From contig CALFZO010000021.1 of assembly GCA_937952305.1 (NCBI GenBank), positions 39,215-103,214 of the forward strand: a DNA stretch of 64,000 nt, given 5' to 3'. Position 1 is the stretch's first letter. Each line of letters opens with the position of its first letter. The notes under the pieces are model-generated. The model worked only from the letters and a program-made list of their open reading frames with translations, was not told where the DNA came from and did no database searches. Shown here piece by piece: positions 1 to 8,861 of this stretch. The DNA is from an uncultured Anaerolineales bacterium. Lineage in GTDB: Bacteria; Chloroflexota; Anaerolineae; Anaerolineales; UBA6663. A program made the translations under genes and the position numbers.

Positions 1-484
1 CGCCCGAGCCGTGCCACATATCCGCGGCCAGGATCGCCTCGCCGGCGGCCAGGAGCAGGGTCCGCTGCGCCTCGTCGGTGGCGGCCGCGAAGCGGTCGCT
101 CAGAGTCAGAAAGGCAAAAGCTGAAGGCGTGGCCAGGAAGAGCGTGACGCCGGCGAAAGCCAGCGCCGCGGCGAGCAGTGAGAGGGCTGAGTCCGTCCGC
201 CGCAGCGCCGCGTACAAACCGAGAAAGATCAGATAGTACAGCGGCATCACCAGGCTGGTCAGCCCGTCCAGGCGCAGCCACCCCAGCAGTCGGTTTTCGG
301 CCAGCAACGCAAAACCGGCCCGGGCGCTGTCCGGCTGGCCGCCCAGCGCTACGAGCTGAATCAGCGTAGCCAACGCATAGGCCAATAGAAGCCAGGCGGC
401 GCATCCGCCCAGGACAAGCAACGTCGGTGGCCGGGCTGCGCCCGCATCGGACGGACGAGCGCTGGTTTGAACGGGGACGGACAT
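1..484 (-). CDS. Multi-pass membrane protein, DUF4386-like (C-terminus outside window)
   Basis: The first 161 codons of a minus-strand gene that runs off the left edge. The ATG at 484 is preceded by AGGAAAGG about 8 bases upstream, a good ribosome site. After a hydrophilic stretch of about 20 residues there is one membrane helix (LLVLGGCAAWLLLAYALATL), then a short loop and further hydrophobic segments around residues 75-95 and 105-125. The order of a loop with LLGWLRLDGL, a helix with LYYLIFLGLYAALR and a late DMWHG resembles the DUF4386-type integral membrane proteins common in Chloroflexota and Firmicutes. That assignment is from remembered family pattern only. It is divergent from the AraC-type regulator, which could control it. 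Biochemical function unknown. Confidence 0.7.
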   Translation of the reverse strand, partial: MSVPVQTSARPSDAGAARPPTLLVLGGCAAWLLLAYALATLIQLVALGGQPDSARAGFALLAENRLLGWLRLDGLTSLVMPLYYLIFLGLYAALRRTDSALSLLAAALAFAGVTLFLATPSAFAFLTLSDRFAAATDEAQRTLLLAAGEAILAADMWHGSG

Positions 485-579
485 GGGGTCAGCCTTTCCT
501 GAGACGCGCCTCCACTCAGTCTAAGCATACGGCGGCCGCAAGAGCAGGACAATGATGTTTGCCGCAGAATCTGTGCCAT

Positions 580-607
580 TTGACGCAAGCTGCGGTATCA
601 TGGCGGC
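580..607 (+). promoter_or_regulatory. Putative leaderless promoter of the AraC-type gene
   Basis: TATCAT (596-601) lies exactly 6 bases before the ATG at 608, so transcription would start at or next to the start codon. There is no Shine-Dalgarno sequence in front of this ATG. TTGACG at 580-585 resembles a -35 box but is only 10 bases from the hexamer, so the -35 assignment is doubtful. Confidence 0.4.
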
Positions 608-1642
608 ATGGATGCGGCTGTTGAACCCATCACCGTCTCGGTCAGCGTGCTGGCGCAGATGTTCCTGTACTTGCGCTCGCTGAACGTAGATGTGGACGCC
701 TTCCTGCACTCGCTGGGTGTGGACCCCGCCTCGGTCCAGGCACCCGACGCGCGCGTGCCGGTGGAGACCTATCTGTTCATCCAGGAGTCGGCGGCGAAGT
801 TGGTGGACGACCCGTGCTTCGGGCTGCATATGGGCGAGTTCGCCGAGGCCGGCAGTTGGTCTATCCTCGGCTACCTGATGATGAACTGCCGGACGCTGGG
901 GGAAGCCTTCGAGAAATCGGGGCGGTACTCGCGTATCATCGGCAACCTGATCGAGGCCCGGGCTGAACTGGGCCCGACCACCGTCACGGCCGTGTTCTTC
1001 ACGCCGCCGCACGCGCCGGCCATGTCGCGCCACTGCTTTGACTCCACGTTTGCCAGCAGTGTGCGCATGATGCGCACGCTCACCGGCCAGCCGCTCAACC
1101 CGCGCGCCGTGGCGTTCATTTACCCCGAGCCGTCGGCGCGCGCGGAGTATGACCGGGTCTTCGGCTGTCCGGTGCGCTTCGGCCAGAAGCATAACGCCCT
1201 GACCCTTGACCTCAGCCTGGCCAACACGCCGATCCGGCTGGCGAACCCGGCCCTGCTGGAGCATTTCGAGAAGTACGCCCAGGATTTCCTGGCCCAACTC
1301 GAGCGCCCGGACGCGACGACGCGCGCGGTGACCCGGCTTATCCTGGCGCGGCTGGACGACGAAGCGCTCTCACTCGACACGGTCGCGCGCGAGATGGCGG
1401 TCAGCCCGCGCACCTTGCAGAACCGCCTGGAGGCGGAGGGCGTAGTCTTCAGCGATCTCCTGCGCGATATCCGCCAGCGGCTCGCCCAGCAGTACTTGCG
1501 CCAGAACTACTCGGTGGAACAGATCACATACCTGCTGGGTTTCTCCGAGCCGAGCGTGTTCCGCAAGGCTTTCAAGAAGTGGTCGGGCGTCACCCCCCGC
1601 GAATACCGGCAGAGCACGCTCCCGACGGCCAGTCAGGTGTAA
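608..1642 (+). CDS. AraC-family transcriptional regulator
   Basis: A 344-residue protein with an N-terminal ligand domain (about residues 15-210) of the type found in OruR/ArgR-like AraC regulators (arabinose-binding_2 class), and a C-terminal double helix-turn-helix at about 235-335. The HTH part shows the family hallmarks: LSLDTVAREMAVSPRTLQNR for the first helix pair and ITYLLGFSEPSVFRKAFKKW followed by GVTPREYR for the second. Length is normal for this subfamily. The ATG at 608 is chosen because upstream in-frame sequence is poor and a -10-like hexamer sits 6 bases before it. It is transcribed away from a DUF4386-like membrane gene across a 123-base gap, so that gene is the most likely target. 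The ligand is unknown. Confidence 0.93.
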   Translation: MDAAVEPITVSVSVLAQMFLYLRSLNVDVDAFLHSLGVDPASVQAPDARVPVETYLFIQESAAKLVDDPCFGLHMGEFAEAGSWSILGYLMMNCRTLGEAFEKSGRYSRIIGNLIEARAELGPTTVTAVFFTPPHAPAMSRHCFDSTFASSVRMMRTLTGQPLNPRAVAFIYPEPSARAEYDRVFGCPVRFGQKHNALTLDLSLANTPIRLANPALLEHFEKYAQDFLAQLERPDATTRAVTRLILARLDDEALSLDTVAREMAVSPRTLQNRLEAEGVVFSDLLRDIRQRLAQQYLRQNYSVEQITYLLGFSEPSVFRKAFKKWSGVTPREYRQSTLPTASQV

Positions 1643-1834
1643 GGGGACGTCCCGCATTCCCTGGTTTGTGTTCGTCCGCGCTTCGCCGGCCGCTCCGCGT
1701 CGTCCTTATGAATAACCGCCTGACCAAACCCTGAACCGAGACGGTCGAGCCGGAATGGGGACCGGGCAACTGCTTCAGCGCGCCCGGGGGATAAGGCCGG
1801 GTCTCGACTCGGGTCTTTGGCGGCCGGCGCTGCC

Positions 1835-2389
1835 TCACTCTACGCGCGGCCCGCTTCCGGTTGTGGCAGATTCGGAGGCCGGGCCGGCCGTCGCCGTCGG
1901 GCGCAGGATCGCCAACGCCTTGGTCTGGCAGAAGGCTTCGAGGTCGGCGCGCGTGAAGCGCCAGGGCAGGCCGTCGAACAGGCTCATGATCAGGCGGACC
2001 ATGAACGGATGGCGGCGCAGGCGCAATTCCAAGAAATCTGCGAGGCGCGCCGGGTCGGTGACGACCTCGGCTTGGGCCGCGAACTCCCGGTCGCGCACCT
2101 GGACGCGCACGTCCGGGTTGGCGCGCAGGTTCTGAAACCAGTCAGCCGCCGGCCCGCGCGCCGAGGCAACGTAGTACGCGCCGTCGATCAACTCGAATTG
2201 GAGCGGCGTGACACGCGGCTGGCCGGTCTTGCGCCCGATAGTGGTCAGCAGCAGCACCAGGCGGGTTGGGCCGAACCCGCGCCGGTAGTTGGCGGCCATT
2301 CGGACGTTGAGGGCCTTCATCCGATGGTAGAGGGTGTTCTTGGGCATGGCCTGATCGTAATCACCGCCGTTGCCCGCGGCCATTGACAT
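1835..2389 (-). CDS. Deazaflavin (F420)-dependent nitroreductase-family protein
   Basis: A 184-residue protein. It has the pattern of the DUF385/DDN split-beta-barrel family, which uses reduced F420 to reduce nitro compounds or quinones: a basic N-terminal helix, then LVLLLTTIGRKTGQPRVTPL, an ADWFQNLRANPDVRVQV segment, and a C-terminal helix. GRKTG..R is the usual family signature. The first ATG is at 2389; an internal ATG at 2347 (MPKNTLYHR) would give a protein closer to the usual family length and cannot be excluded. It lies 82 bases downstream of the CPBP-like gene on the same strand and converges on the AraC gene. The 192-base stretch between the two stop codons (1643-1834) holds no clear terminator. 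Cofactor use is inferred from the family. Confidence 0.85.
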   Translation of the reverse strand: MSMAAGNGGDYDQAMPKNTLYHRMKALNVRMAANYRRGFGPTRLVLLLTTIGRKTGQPRVTPLQFELIDGAYYVASARGPAADWFQNLRANPDVRVQVRDREFAAQAEVVTDPARLADFLELRLRRHPFMVRLIMSLFDGLPWRFTRADLEAFCQTKALAILRPTATAGPASESATTGSGPRVE

Positions 2390-2471
2390 TCGACCCGTAA
2401 TCGGCCGCTGTCTCTCGGCGACGCATGGGGACGAGCAGGGGTTGTTCGGCGTGGCGCTGCTCCCAGCGTGC

Positions 2472-3272
2472 TCAGTACGCCGCCGGCAGGAACATCGCGG
2501 CCAGCGACAGGTTCATGAGTGTATGGACGACGGCGAAGTAGGGCAGCAGGCGCGGACGCCAGCGCAGCAGGAGGCCGGTCACGAAAGCGAACGGCAGGTA
2601 CATCAGCGCACGCCAGGCGATGAAGCGCAGATCGAGCAGGAAGGGCATGGCCAGGTGCTGCAAGCCGAGCATGAGCGCAGCCAGCGCCAGCGCCGGCCAG
2701 GTCGGGTGCGTGGCGGGGTCGGCGCCCGCCCAGAGGCGCGGCATGCCGTAGGCGAAGTACAGGGCGGCCTCGGTCAGGCCCTGTGTGATCGGGAACAGGA
2801 TCAGGCCCGCATACGCGGCCCAGGCCGGCAGCGGGCGCACGAACAGGGGCAGCACAGCCTGCGAGTCGCCGAACAGCCACTGGCTGAGCAGGAGGTTCGG
2901 CAGGACCGCGATCGGGCCGGCCACGACAAACGTGCCCAGCATGACGAGCAGATCACCTTTGACGTGCTCGCGCTGGACCCGGAACACCTCCCAGTAGCTC
3001 CGGCCCTCGGCGCGGAAGAGCGCGATCAGGGCCGCCAGGCACAGGCCGTTGGCGATGGCGACCGTCAGCGGCCACCAGTCCGCGCCGGCCTCCCAGGCCG
3101 CCGGCGAGCCCGCCAGGAAGAACCCGAGCGCGACCATGGCCTGCACCGCGAAAAACAGGACCGTGCGTCCGAAGAGCAGGAGCCAGGGTCCGGCGCGGCG
3201 CAGTCCGGCGGCCGTCCGGGAGCGTTCGACGGCTGGGAGGGGCGAAGTGAGCGGCGATAGGTTGCTGGACAC
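2472..3272 (-). CDS. Divergent CPBP (Abi)-family integral membrane protein
   Basis: A 266-residue hydrophobic protein with about seven predicted membrane helices. The C-terminal half follows the layout of CPBP-type intramembrane proteases, but the motifs are degraded. TEAALYFAYG stands where EExxxR is expected, so the second Glu and the Arg are missing. LQHLAMPF stands for the middle His motif, and VVHTLMNLS for the final HxxxN. Activity is therefore uncertain. The start is GTG at 3272, supported by GGAGG five bases upstream. It is the first gene after the terminator at 3326-3347, so it probably has its own promoter. Closest call is a CPBP-like protein of unknown role. Confidence 0.75.
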   Translation of the reverse strand: MSSNLSPLTSPLPAVERSRTAAGLRRAGPWLLLFGRTVLFFAVQAMVALGFFLAGSPAAWEAGADWWPLTVAIANGLCLAALIALFRAEGRSYWEVFRVQREHVKGDLLVMLGTFVVAGPIAVLPNLLLSQWLFGDSQAVLPLFVRPLPAWAAYAGLILFPITQGLTEAALYFAYGMPRLWAGADPATHPTWPALALAALMLGLQHLAMPFLLDLRFIAWRALMYLPFAFVTGLLLRWRPRLLPYFAVVHTLMNLSLAAMFLPAAY

Positions 3273-3318
3273 GGTGGCCTCCGCGAGAACAGAACTGGCG
3301 TCAGTATATCGGCCGGGA

Positions 3319-3347
3319 AACGAAAACTCCCCCAGCCAAGGGGGAGT
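3319..3347 (-). terminator. Intrinsic terminator after the serine hydrolase gene
   Basis: An 8-bp stem (ACTCCCCC at 3326-3333 pairing with 3340-3347) with a 6-base loop. On the minus strand it is followed by TTTTCGTTTC. It sits 28 bases past the stop of the serine hydrolase gene. About 40 of 49 bases, including the flanks, match the terminator at 14576-14608. Confidence 0.8.
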
Positions 3348-3374
3348 CTTGAACTGGCCAGGTGGATAGGCCGG

Positions 3375-5300
3375 CTACAACAGGAAGTTCCAGTAGGCCA
3401 GCGACCACAGGATGGCGGCGCCCGCCAGGGCCAGGCCGGTGTAGAAGACACGCCCGCTCAGCGTCCAGTAGCCTTTCCACCAGGCGAGGACGGTGAAGCC
3501 GGCCACGCCCACACCCAGGAGGCCGACCACGTTCGGGAGGCCGGCGACGAGGCCGAACCAGGCCGGGGCACCGAAGAAGATCCGCGGCACACCGTAGGCC
3601 GGGTCCACGTCGCCAAAGGCGACGCCCAGCAGCACGAGGAAAGCCAGATAAGCCAGGCCGAACAGCCCCGCCGTCAGGCGAGCCAGGCGGGCGGGCCACG
3701 GTCGGGCCTCCCGTTTCATCAGGCCGCGCCCGAACGAGATCCCCCAACCCAGCACGGTTCCGAGGCAGAGCAGCGCGCCGCCGAACAGGATCAGCAGGTG
3801 CAGGCCCAGCGCCCGGTGCCCGGGCGCCTTGATGAAGACGAACGGGCTGGACGGATGGAGATAGACCTGCCCGTCCACTTCCTTGAGCACCAGGCGTGCG
3901 TCCGGGTGGTCGCGGCTCTGCAGCAGTCCGGGCTCCACCTCCGCGTACTGCGTCACCTCGCCCGCCATGTTCACGAAGAGATTGCCCTGTTCGTCGACGC
4001 GGACGTTGACGGGGGTGGTCAGGCTGATGAATTTCTCGAAGGTCGTGAAGTTGCTGCGGGCCAGGTAGTAGTCGCCGGCATACTGCGCGGCGCGGGCCGT
4101 GAAATCGGCGGCCGGCGCCGGCGCCGGCTGAGGCGCGGCCGGATAGTAGCGGTCCATGAACGCGCGGAAGACGGCCGCCCCCACCGAACTTCCGCCGACG
4201 CTGTTGGTGGAGATGAACACCCCCACGCCCTCGTCCGGCAGCAGGAACAGGCCGCTGTGGAACAGCATGGTATCGCCGCCGTGCGAGATGACGCGCCGGC
4301 CGTTGATCTCGTTCTCGAAGAAGCCGTAAGCCATCCCGCTCAGGCGCGGGTCTGGCGTATACAACTGGCTGTGCATCTGGCGCGCGGTCGCGGCTTCCAG
4401 GAGGCGCGCCTCGCCCAACTGGCCGTCTTGCAAGTGCGCGATCATGAATTGGGCCAGGTCCAGGCCGGCCGCGCTCAGTGAGCCGGCCGGATAGCCGGTG
4501 ACGTACTCGAAGCCGCCGCGCACATAGCCGCCGTCCACGTAGTTGTAGCCGCCGGCCATGTCCGGCGCCAGGGCGGCCGGCAGCGGCTGGCGGAAGGTGG
4601 CCTGGGTCATCCCCAGCGGCGCGAAAATATGCTGCTCGACGTACTCGGCGAAGGGTTGGCCGGAGACGCGCTCGACGATGTAGCCGGCCAGGGCCGTGCC
4701 GTAGTTGGAGTAGGCCCCGATCTGGCCGGGCGGAAAGACACGCGCCGGGAGGTTGGCCTTCAAGTAGGCGCCCAGCGCGGGGGCTTCGTCCGGCGCGAGC
4801 TTGAACAGGCCGTCGCCCTTGTCCTCAAAACCCGGAGTGTGCGTGAGCAGGTGCTTGAGCGTGATCGGCTCGGCGTAAGTCGCCGGAATCTGGAAATCGA
4901 GATAGGCGTTGACGTCGGTGTTCAGGTCCAGCCGGTCCTGTTCCACCAATTGCATGACGGCCGTCCAGGTGAAGAGCTTGGACACCGAGCCGGGCCGGAA
5001 CAGCGTCCGGGCCGGGTCCACGGGCGTGCGCGCCTCCACGTCGGCGTAGCCATAGCCCTTGGCGAACAGCACCGCGCCCTCCCGCACGACCACGACGACC
5101 GCGCCCGGGACGTGGTGGTCGTCCATCTGAGCCCGCAACAGGCCGTCCAGGAAGGCCTCGACTTCGACGGGGTCGCTTGGCCCGTTGGCGGTCGGAGCTT
5201 GCGCGCGGACGGAGCGCGCCGGCATGAACCAGAGACTGGCCAGCAGGATCGCTGCCAGCGCGAGCCGGGCCGCTTTGGGCCGAGAGTAATCGCCTGTCAT
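3375..5300 (-). CDS. Serine hydrolase, class C beta-lactamase family, with C-terminal membrane helices
   Basis: A 641-residue protein. Residues 1-34 form a signal peptide. The beta-lactamase/D-Ala-D-Ala carboxypeptidase-like domain spans about 45-390 and carries the nucleophile motif SVSK (in FRPGSVSKLFTW), the YSN motif (AYSNYGTAL) and an HGG motif near residue 335 in place of KTG. A beta-rich region follows, then four membrane helices from about residue 500 to the end. The catalytic domain would face outside the cytoplasm. Proteins of this family hydrolyse peptide or ester bonds, and the substrate cannot be read from sequence. The ATG at 5300 has AAAGGAG 6 bases upstream. It is the last gene of the probable operon that begins at 14538. 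A shorter relative lies at 16838-18358. Confidence 0.9.
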   Translation of the reverse strand: MTGDYSRPKAARLALAAILLASLWFMPARSVRAQAPTANGPSDPVEVEAFLDGLLRAQMDDHHVPGAVVVVVREGAVLFAKGYGYADVEARTPVDPARTLFRPGSVSKLFTWTAVMQLVEQDRLDLNTDVNAYLDFQIPATYAEPITLKHLLTHTPGFEDKGDGLFKLAPDEAPALGAYLKANLPARVFPPGQIGAYSNYGTALAGYIVERVSGQPFAEYVEQHIFAPLGMTQATFRQPLPAALAPDMAGGYNYVDGGYVRGGFEYVTGYPAGSLSAAGLDLAQFMIAHLQDGQLGEARLLEAATARQMHSQLYTPDPRLSGMAYGFFENEINGRRVISHGGDTMLFHSGLFLLPDEGVGVFISTNSVGGSSVGAAVFRAFMDRYYPAAPQPAPAPAADFTARAAQYAGDYYLARSNFTTFEKFISLTTPVNVRVDEQGNLFVNMAGEVTQYAEVEPGLLQSRDHPDARLVLKEVDGQVYLHPSSPFVFIKAPGHRALGLHLLILFGGALLCLGTVLGWGISFGRGLMKREARPWPARLARLTAGLFGLAYLAFLVLLGVAFGDVDPAYGVPRIFFGAPAWFGLVAGLPNVVGLLGVGVAGFTVLAWWKGYWTLSGRVFYTGLALAGAAILWSLAYWNFLL

Positions 5301-5364
5301 TGCCGCTCCTTTCGGGACTGCCTATCCATACGCGGCCGCCCCTCGGAAGTTGCGCGGCCCGCGC

Positions 5365-6228
5365 CTACGCCGGCGCCGCGACCAGGCCGATCCACTCGCT
5401 GTCGGCGGTATAGGGCCGCCCGGCCAGATCACCCCACAGTCCCAGCACCTGAAAGTTGTGGCGGGCCAGCTCAGCCGTGATCGTCTCCGGCGTGTAGTCC
5501 TGGAACCAATTCCGATACACGGCCAGGGCGCCGCTCGGCTCGATGACGATGGACTGATCCAGCCAGATCAGCTCATCTGGATAGTCGAAGCCGTCCTCCA
5601 AAAGCAGGTGCGGGCCGGGGCGCCAGAAACCGCCCGCCAGCGCCCGCCACCGGTTGCGGTTTCCGTGGCGCTGGCGGCAGACGCGCGTGGAGACATCGAA
5701 GACGAAACGCCCGCCCGGCCGCAACGCGCGCCGGACGTTGGCCAGCAGCCGAGCCCGTTGTTCGGGGCTAAGCGGGCAATAGTCGCCGTAGATCAAAAGC
5801 GCGGCGTCGTAGGCGGCCTCGTCCTCCAGCGCCAGGTAATTCTGGTAGTGATAGGTGATATCCAGGCCTTGCGCCTGGGCGGAATGCGCCGCGTACGCGA
5901 TTGAACGCCGGGAGTAATCGACGCCGGTCACGCGCAGGCCGCGCCGCGCCAGGCGCGACGCGTACAGGCCCGGCCCGCAGCCCAGGTCCAGCACGGCCTG
6001 GCCAGGTTGAAGACCCAGCGTTGCCGCGATCCAATCCACCGATTGATCGATGGCCTCCGGCCGACGGCTAGCCGCGTCGATGTCCGGGTCCAGGTGGGCG
6101 GCCAGCATCTGGGCCGAGATGTGCGGGTGATCCCAGAAGAGCGCCTCGCCCGGGGTGAAGGGCGCCGGCGGCTTCTGGAGGGCCGGCAATTGCGCCAGAA
6201 CAGACTCGCATGTTGGAGAAGCGAACAT
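5365..6228 (-). CDS. Class I SAM-dependent methyltransferase
   Basis: A 287-residue cytoplasmic enzyme with a Rossmann-type SAM-binding fold. Motif I reads VLDLGCGPGLYASRLARRG at about residues 78-96, and the acidic end of strand 2 is GVDYS. A post-I segment (AALLIYGDYCPL) and GGRFVFDVST precede the C-terminal substrate part. The N-terminal 60 residues mention no metal or nucleic-acid motif. The substrate is unknown; the family includes small-molecule and polyketide-type methyltransferases. The ATG at 6228 has only a weak AGG upstream. It lies 41 bases after the CPBP fusion gene and 64 bases before the serine hydrolase gene, in the same transcription unit. Confidence 0.88.
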   Translation of the reverse strand: MFASPTCESVLAQLPALQKPPAPFTPGEALFWDHPHISAQMLAAHLDPDIDAASRRPEAIDQSVDWIAATLGLQPGQAVLDLGCGPGLYASRLARRGLRVTGVDYSRRSIAYAAHSAQAQGLDITYHYQNYLALEDEAAYDAALLIYGDYCPLSPEQRARLLANVRRALRPGGRFVFDVSTRVCRQRHGNRNRWRALAGGFWRPGPHLLLEDGFDYPDELIWLDQSIVIEPSGALAVYRNWFQDYTPETITAELARHNFQVLGLWGDLAGRPYTADSEWIGLVAAPA

Positions 6229-6269
6229 AGCTCAAGACCTGATCAGGATTTGAACGCGGGCGCTGCCGG

Positions 6270-7853
6270 TCAGGGCGCGGACTGACGCACCCAGGTGACG
6301 CCGTAGCCGTCGTTGTACCGGACCAACTCGTGCGGAGCGGCCACGCGATACCAGGCCGTCTCCTGGCCTAGCGTCACCTTCCAGGCCGGGACGGAACCGG
6401 CCTCGGTGCTGACACTCTCCTGGCCGCGGAGCAGCACGGCGGCCGGCTCGGTCTGGCCGGTCCCGACGCCAGGTTTGAGCTGCGCCAGGGTGAGCTGGCT
6501 GCCCCAGTATGGGAAGCGCTCGAAGGGCAGGGCCATCATGCGCCAGGGCCACTCCGCCGCCACCACCGCCTCGGCCGCCAGCGCCTGAGGCGCGGACTGG
6601 GCGAGCGTCAGGCTCAGGCCGTCGCCCGTGGACGTCAGCGCGGCCGCCCAATCATCATACTCGCCGTCGAAGCGGAGCTCGGCCTCCAGCAGGCGCATGT
6701 CACTGGCCCGCCAGTGGCCGGCCTGGGTGAGTTCGTACTGTCCGCCGGCATAAAATGAGTTGCCGAATTTGGCTTCGAAGCGGCGCTGGCGGGTGACACA
6801 GTTAAAGGCCACGCGCTCGCCCTGCGGCGTGAACGTGCACTCGACCTGGCCCACGGTCTCGTCCAGCACGTTGCGTAAAGCGAACTTCAACGTCACGGGT
6901 TCGGACCAGGGCGCGGGCGCCAGGCGCAGCGCTGGCTCGGCCAGCAGTTGGGGGAAGCGGCCATCCACCAGTTCGTAACCCGCGAAGGCCAGGTAGATGA
7001 GCGCGGCTCCGGCCAGGGGCCAGTAGGCCCGAACCCCCGCCGGGGCCGACGGTTCAACGGCCGGCGCCGGCGGGGCGCTGCGCCGCAGCCACCAAATGGC
7101 GCCGGCCGCCGCCAGCAGGCCGAACAGCAGGCCGCCCCCCAAGGCCGCTTGCCAGGTGGGGTCGGCGGCCAGCGCCGGCCAAAGGGCGGTGACGATGACG
7201 AGGCTGGCGGTCAGGCCGTTGTTGACGCCGTGCGCGACCAGGGCCGGGATGAGCGAACGGCTGCGCTGGGCGAGATAGCCCAGGGCGAAAGCGACCGGCA
7301 GCAGAGCCAGCAGCCCCGCCAGCCGCAGGTGGTAGAAGGCGAACAGCAGGCTGACGGCGGCCAGGCCCACCCGCGGGCCATAGCGGCCGTAGGCGCTGAG
7401 CAGATAGCCGCGGAACAGCGCCTCTTCGCAGACGGGCGCGGCCACGGCCAGCGCGAACGCGAACACGGCCAGGTTCAGCGGGTCGGTGGGCATGGTCGCG
7501 AAGGGCGAGGCCGGCACGTATCCGAACAAGGCCGCGCTGACGGCTTCCAGGAGCACGGCCAGCGCCCAGGTCCCGGCGCCGACGACCGCCGCCAGGAGCA
7601 CCAGCCGGCCGCCCGGCCAGTGAAGCTGCAGTGTGTCGGCGGCGTCCAGGCGATAACCGCGCAGCCAGAGCACGGTCGGCAGCAGGATCAGGCCGAACTC
7701 GGTCACCAGCAGACCCCAACTGATGGACCAGAACTGCAGGGCGCTGCCGGCGCTGACGACCAGCAGCAGGGAGACCAGGTAGAGCGTGTTGGCGCTCAGT
7801 ACGGACGGGCGCCGCGCGGACGGGTTGGATGAGCCGGGAAGTGTTTCCATCAT
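6270..7853 (-). CDS. CPBP intramembrane protease fused to an extracytoplasmic C-terminal domain
   Basis: A 527-residue protein, starting at ATG 7853 with AAGGTGA just upstream (ATG 7850 is adjacent). Residues 1-270 are about eight membrane helices with intact CPBP/Abi signatures: EEALFRGYLLSAYGR, LLFAFYHLRLAG and HGVNNGLTAS, giving the paired Glu, Arg, His and His/Asn expected for the glutamic/metal-type intramembrane peptidase. After one more helix near residue 280, a soluble domain of about 230 residues follows, rich in beta strands and without recognised catalytic motifs. It ends with a VPAWKVTLG..TAWYRVAAPH pattern reminiscent of DUF3108-like domains. Normal CPBP proteins are 200-300 residues, so this is a fusion. 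Role unknown; CPBP proteins process prenylated or bacteriocin-related substrates elsewhere. Confidence 0.88.
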   Translation of the reverse strand: MMETLPGSSNPSARRPSVLSANTLYLVSLLLVVSAGSALQFWSISWGLLVTEFGLILLPTVLWLRGYRLDAADTLQLHWPGGRLVLLAAVVGAGTWALAVLLEAVSAALFGYVPASPFATMPTDPLNLAVFAFALAVAAPVCEEALFRGYLLSAYGRYGPRVGLAAVSLLFAFYHLRLAGLLALLPVAFALGYLAQRSRSLIPALVAHGVNNGLTASLVIVTALWPALAADPTWQAALGGGLLFGLLAAAGAIWWLRRSAPPAPAVEPSAPAGVRAYWPLAGAALIYLAFAGYELVDGRFPQLLAEPALRLAPAPWSEPVTLKFALRNVLDETVGQVECTFTPQGERVAFNCVTRQRRFEAKFGNSFYAGGQYELTQAGHWRASDMRLLEAELRFDGEYDDWAAALTSTGDGLSLTLAQSAPQALAAEAVVAAEWPWRMMALPFERFPYWGSQLTLAQLKPGVGTGQTEPAAVLLRGQESVSTEAGSVPAWKVTLGQETAWYRVAAPHELVRYNDGYGVTWVRQSAP

Positions 7854-7920
7854 GTTCACCTTAGGAGGGCGGGTTCGTCGTTCGCGGCCTTGGCCTGAGT
7901 GAGCGCGGTTGCGCGGCGTG

Positions 7921-8808
7921 TTAGTGCCGGAGCGCTTTTGGCTGAAGGTTGGCCTGGCTGGCACCGGCCGCCGCGTCTGTAGCTGGGCGTTCAATCGGCA
8001 GTTCGTCCACGGGCCGCCGCGAAAGATGCTGAGGGCCGGCCGTGAACACCACCACGCCGGCGAAGACCAGGATGGCGGCCCCAGCGCCATACAGCACCAC
8101 CGGCGGCACCAGCCCCAACAGGCCGCCGATATGTCCGCCGGTAAAGTTGAAGGCGTAGTGCATCAGCGTCGTGGCCGCCAGGCTGCCGCGGGTGTTGTTG
8201 AACACCCAGGCGAACAGGATCGCCAGCCCCATCGTGAGCGGCACAAAGATCGGGAACGGGATCATGCCTCCGTTGGCCACGCCTCCGGTCAGGTACTGCG
8301 GCACATGCCAGAACGCCCACAGCAACCCGAGCAGCAGATTGGCCTTCAGGGCGTTCATCTGCCCCTGCAGGCGCGGCAGCGCAAAGCCGCGCCAGCCTGT
8401 CTCCTCCGCCAGCGGGCCGGTCAGCCAACCCGTCAGCAGCGTGAGCGCATACATCCCCCAGGTCATCCCCTCCGGCAAGCCGCGCGGCGGATGGCCGAGC
8501 GCGATGTAGACGAACGCCACCAGCAGCGGGGCCCAGGCCAGGCTGGTCGCCGCCAGGCACCAGACCCAGCCGATGCGCCAGCGCGCGTAGCCGGCCAGTA
8601 AGTGCCGCACCGCCGGCCAGCCGCCCGTCAGGGCCGTCACGCTCAACGCCGCCAGCGTGGGTGAGAATACGCCGATCAGCCACAGCGGGCTCAAGGCCTT
8701 GAGCGGGGCGATAAAGTGGGTGGCAAAGGCCGCTGCGTTGATCGCGTAGGCCAACCCAAAGAACCAGACCAGCGGCCTCCGCCGCATTGAACCAGTGATG
8801 GCGTTCAT
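7921..8808 (-). CDS. CPBP-family intramembrane protease
   Basis: A 295-residue integral membrane protein with about eight helices. The CPBP motif 1 is perfect (EETGWRGFALPRLQ, about residues 150-163). Motif 2 is LLGLLWAFWHVP with its His, and motif 3 is LMHYAFNFTGG with His and Asn. The ATG at 8808 is chosen because GGAG lies 6 bases upstream; a TTG six bases earlier is less likely. It lies 53 bases downstream of a paralogue-pair membrane gene and 67 bases upstream of the second CPBP gene, so three neighbouring genes encode membrane proteins. The substrate is unknown. Confidence 0.92.
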   Translation of the reverse strand: MNAITGSMRRRPLVWFFGLAYAINAAAFATHFIAPLKALSPLWLIGVFSPTLAALSVTALTGGWPAVRHLLAGYARWRIGWVWCLAATSLAWAPLLVAFVYIALGHPPRGLPEGMTWGMYALTLLTGWLTGPLAEETGWRGFALPRLQGQMNALKANLLLGLLWAFWHVPQYLTGGVANGGMIPFPIFVPLTMGLAILFAWVFNNTRGSLAATTLMHYAFNFTGGHIGGLLGLVPPVVLYGAGAAILVFAGVVVFTAGPQHLSRRPVDELPIERPATDAAAGASQANLQPKALRH

Positions 8809-8861
8809 CGGCAACTCCGTGTTTGCTGAGTCTTCCGGCCCGTCGTCTGATGCCGGCTTCT

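Noticed and set aside
1643..1834. A bidirectional terminator between the AraC and nitroreductase-family genes
   Set aside because: Only short GC repeats (for example GGGACGTCCC at about 1645) without a T-run on either side; not strong enough to call.
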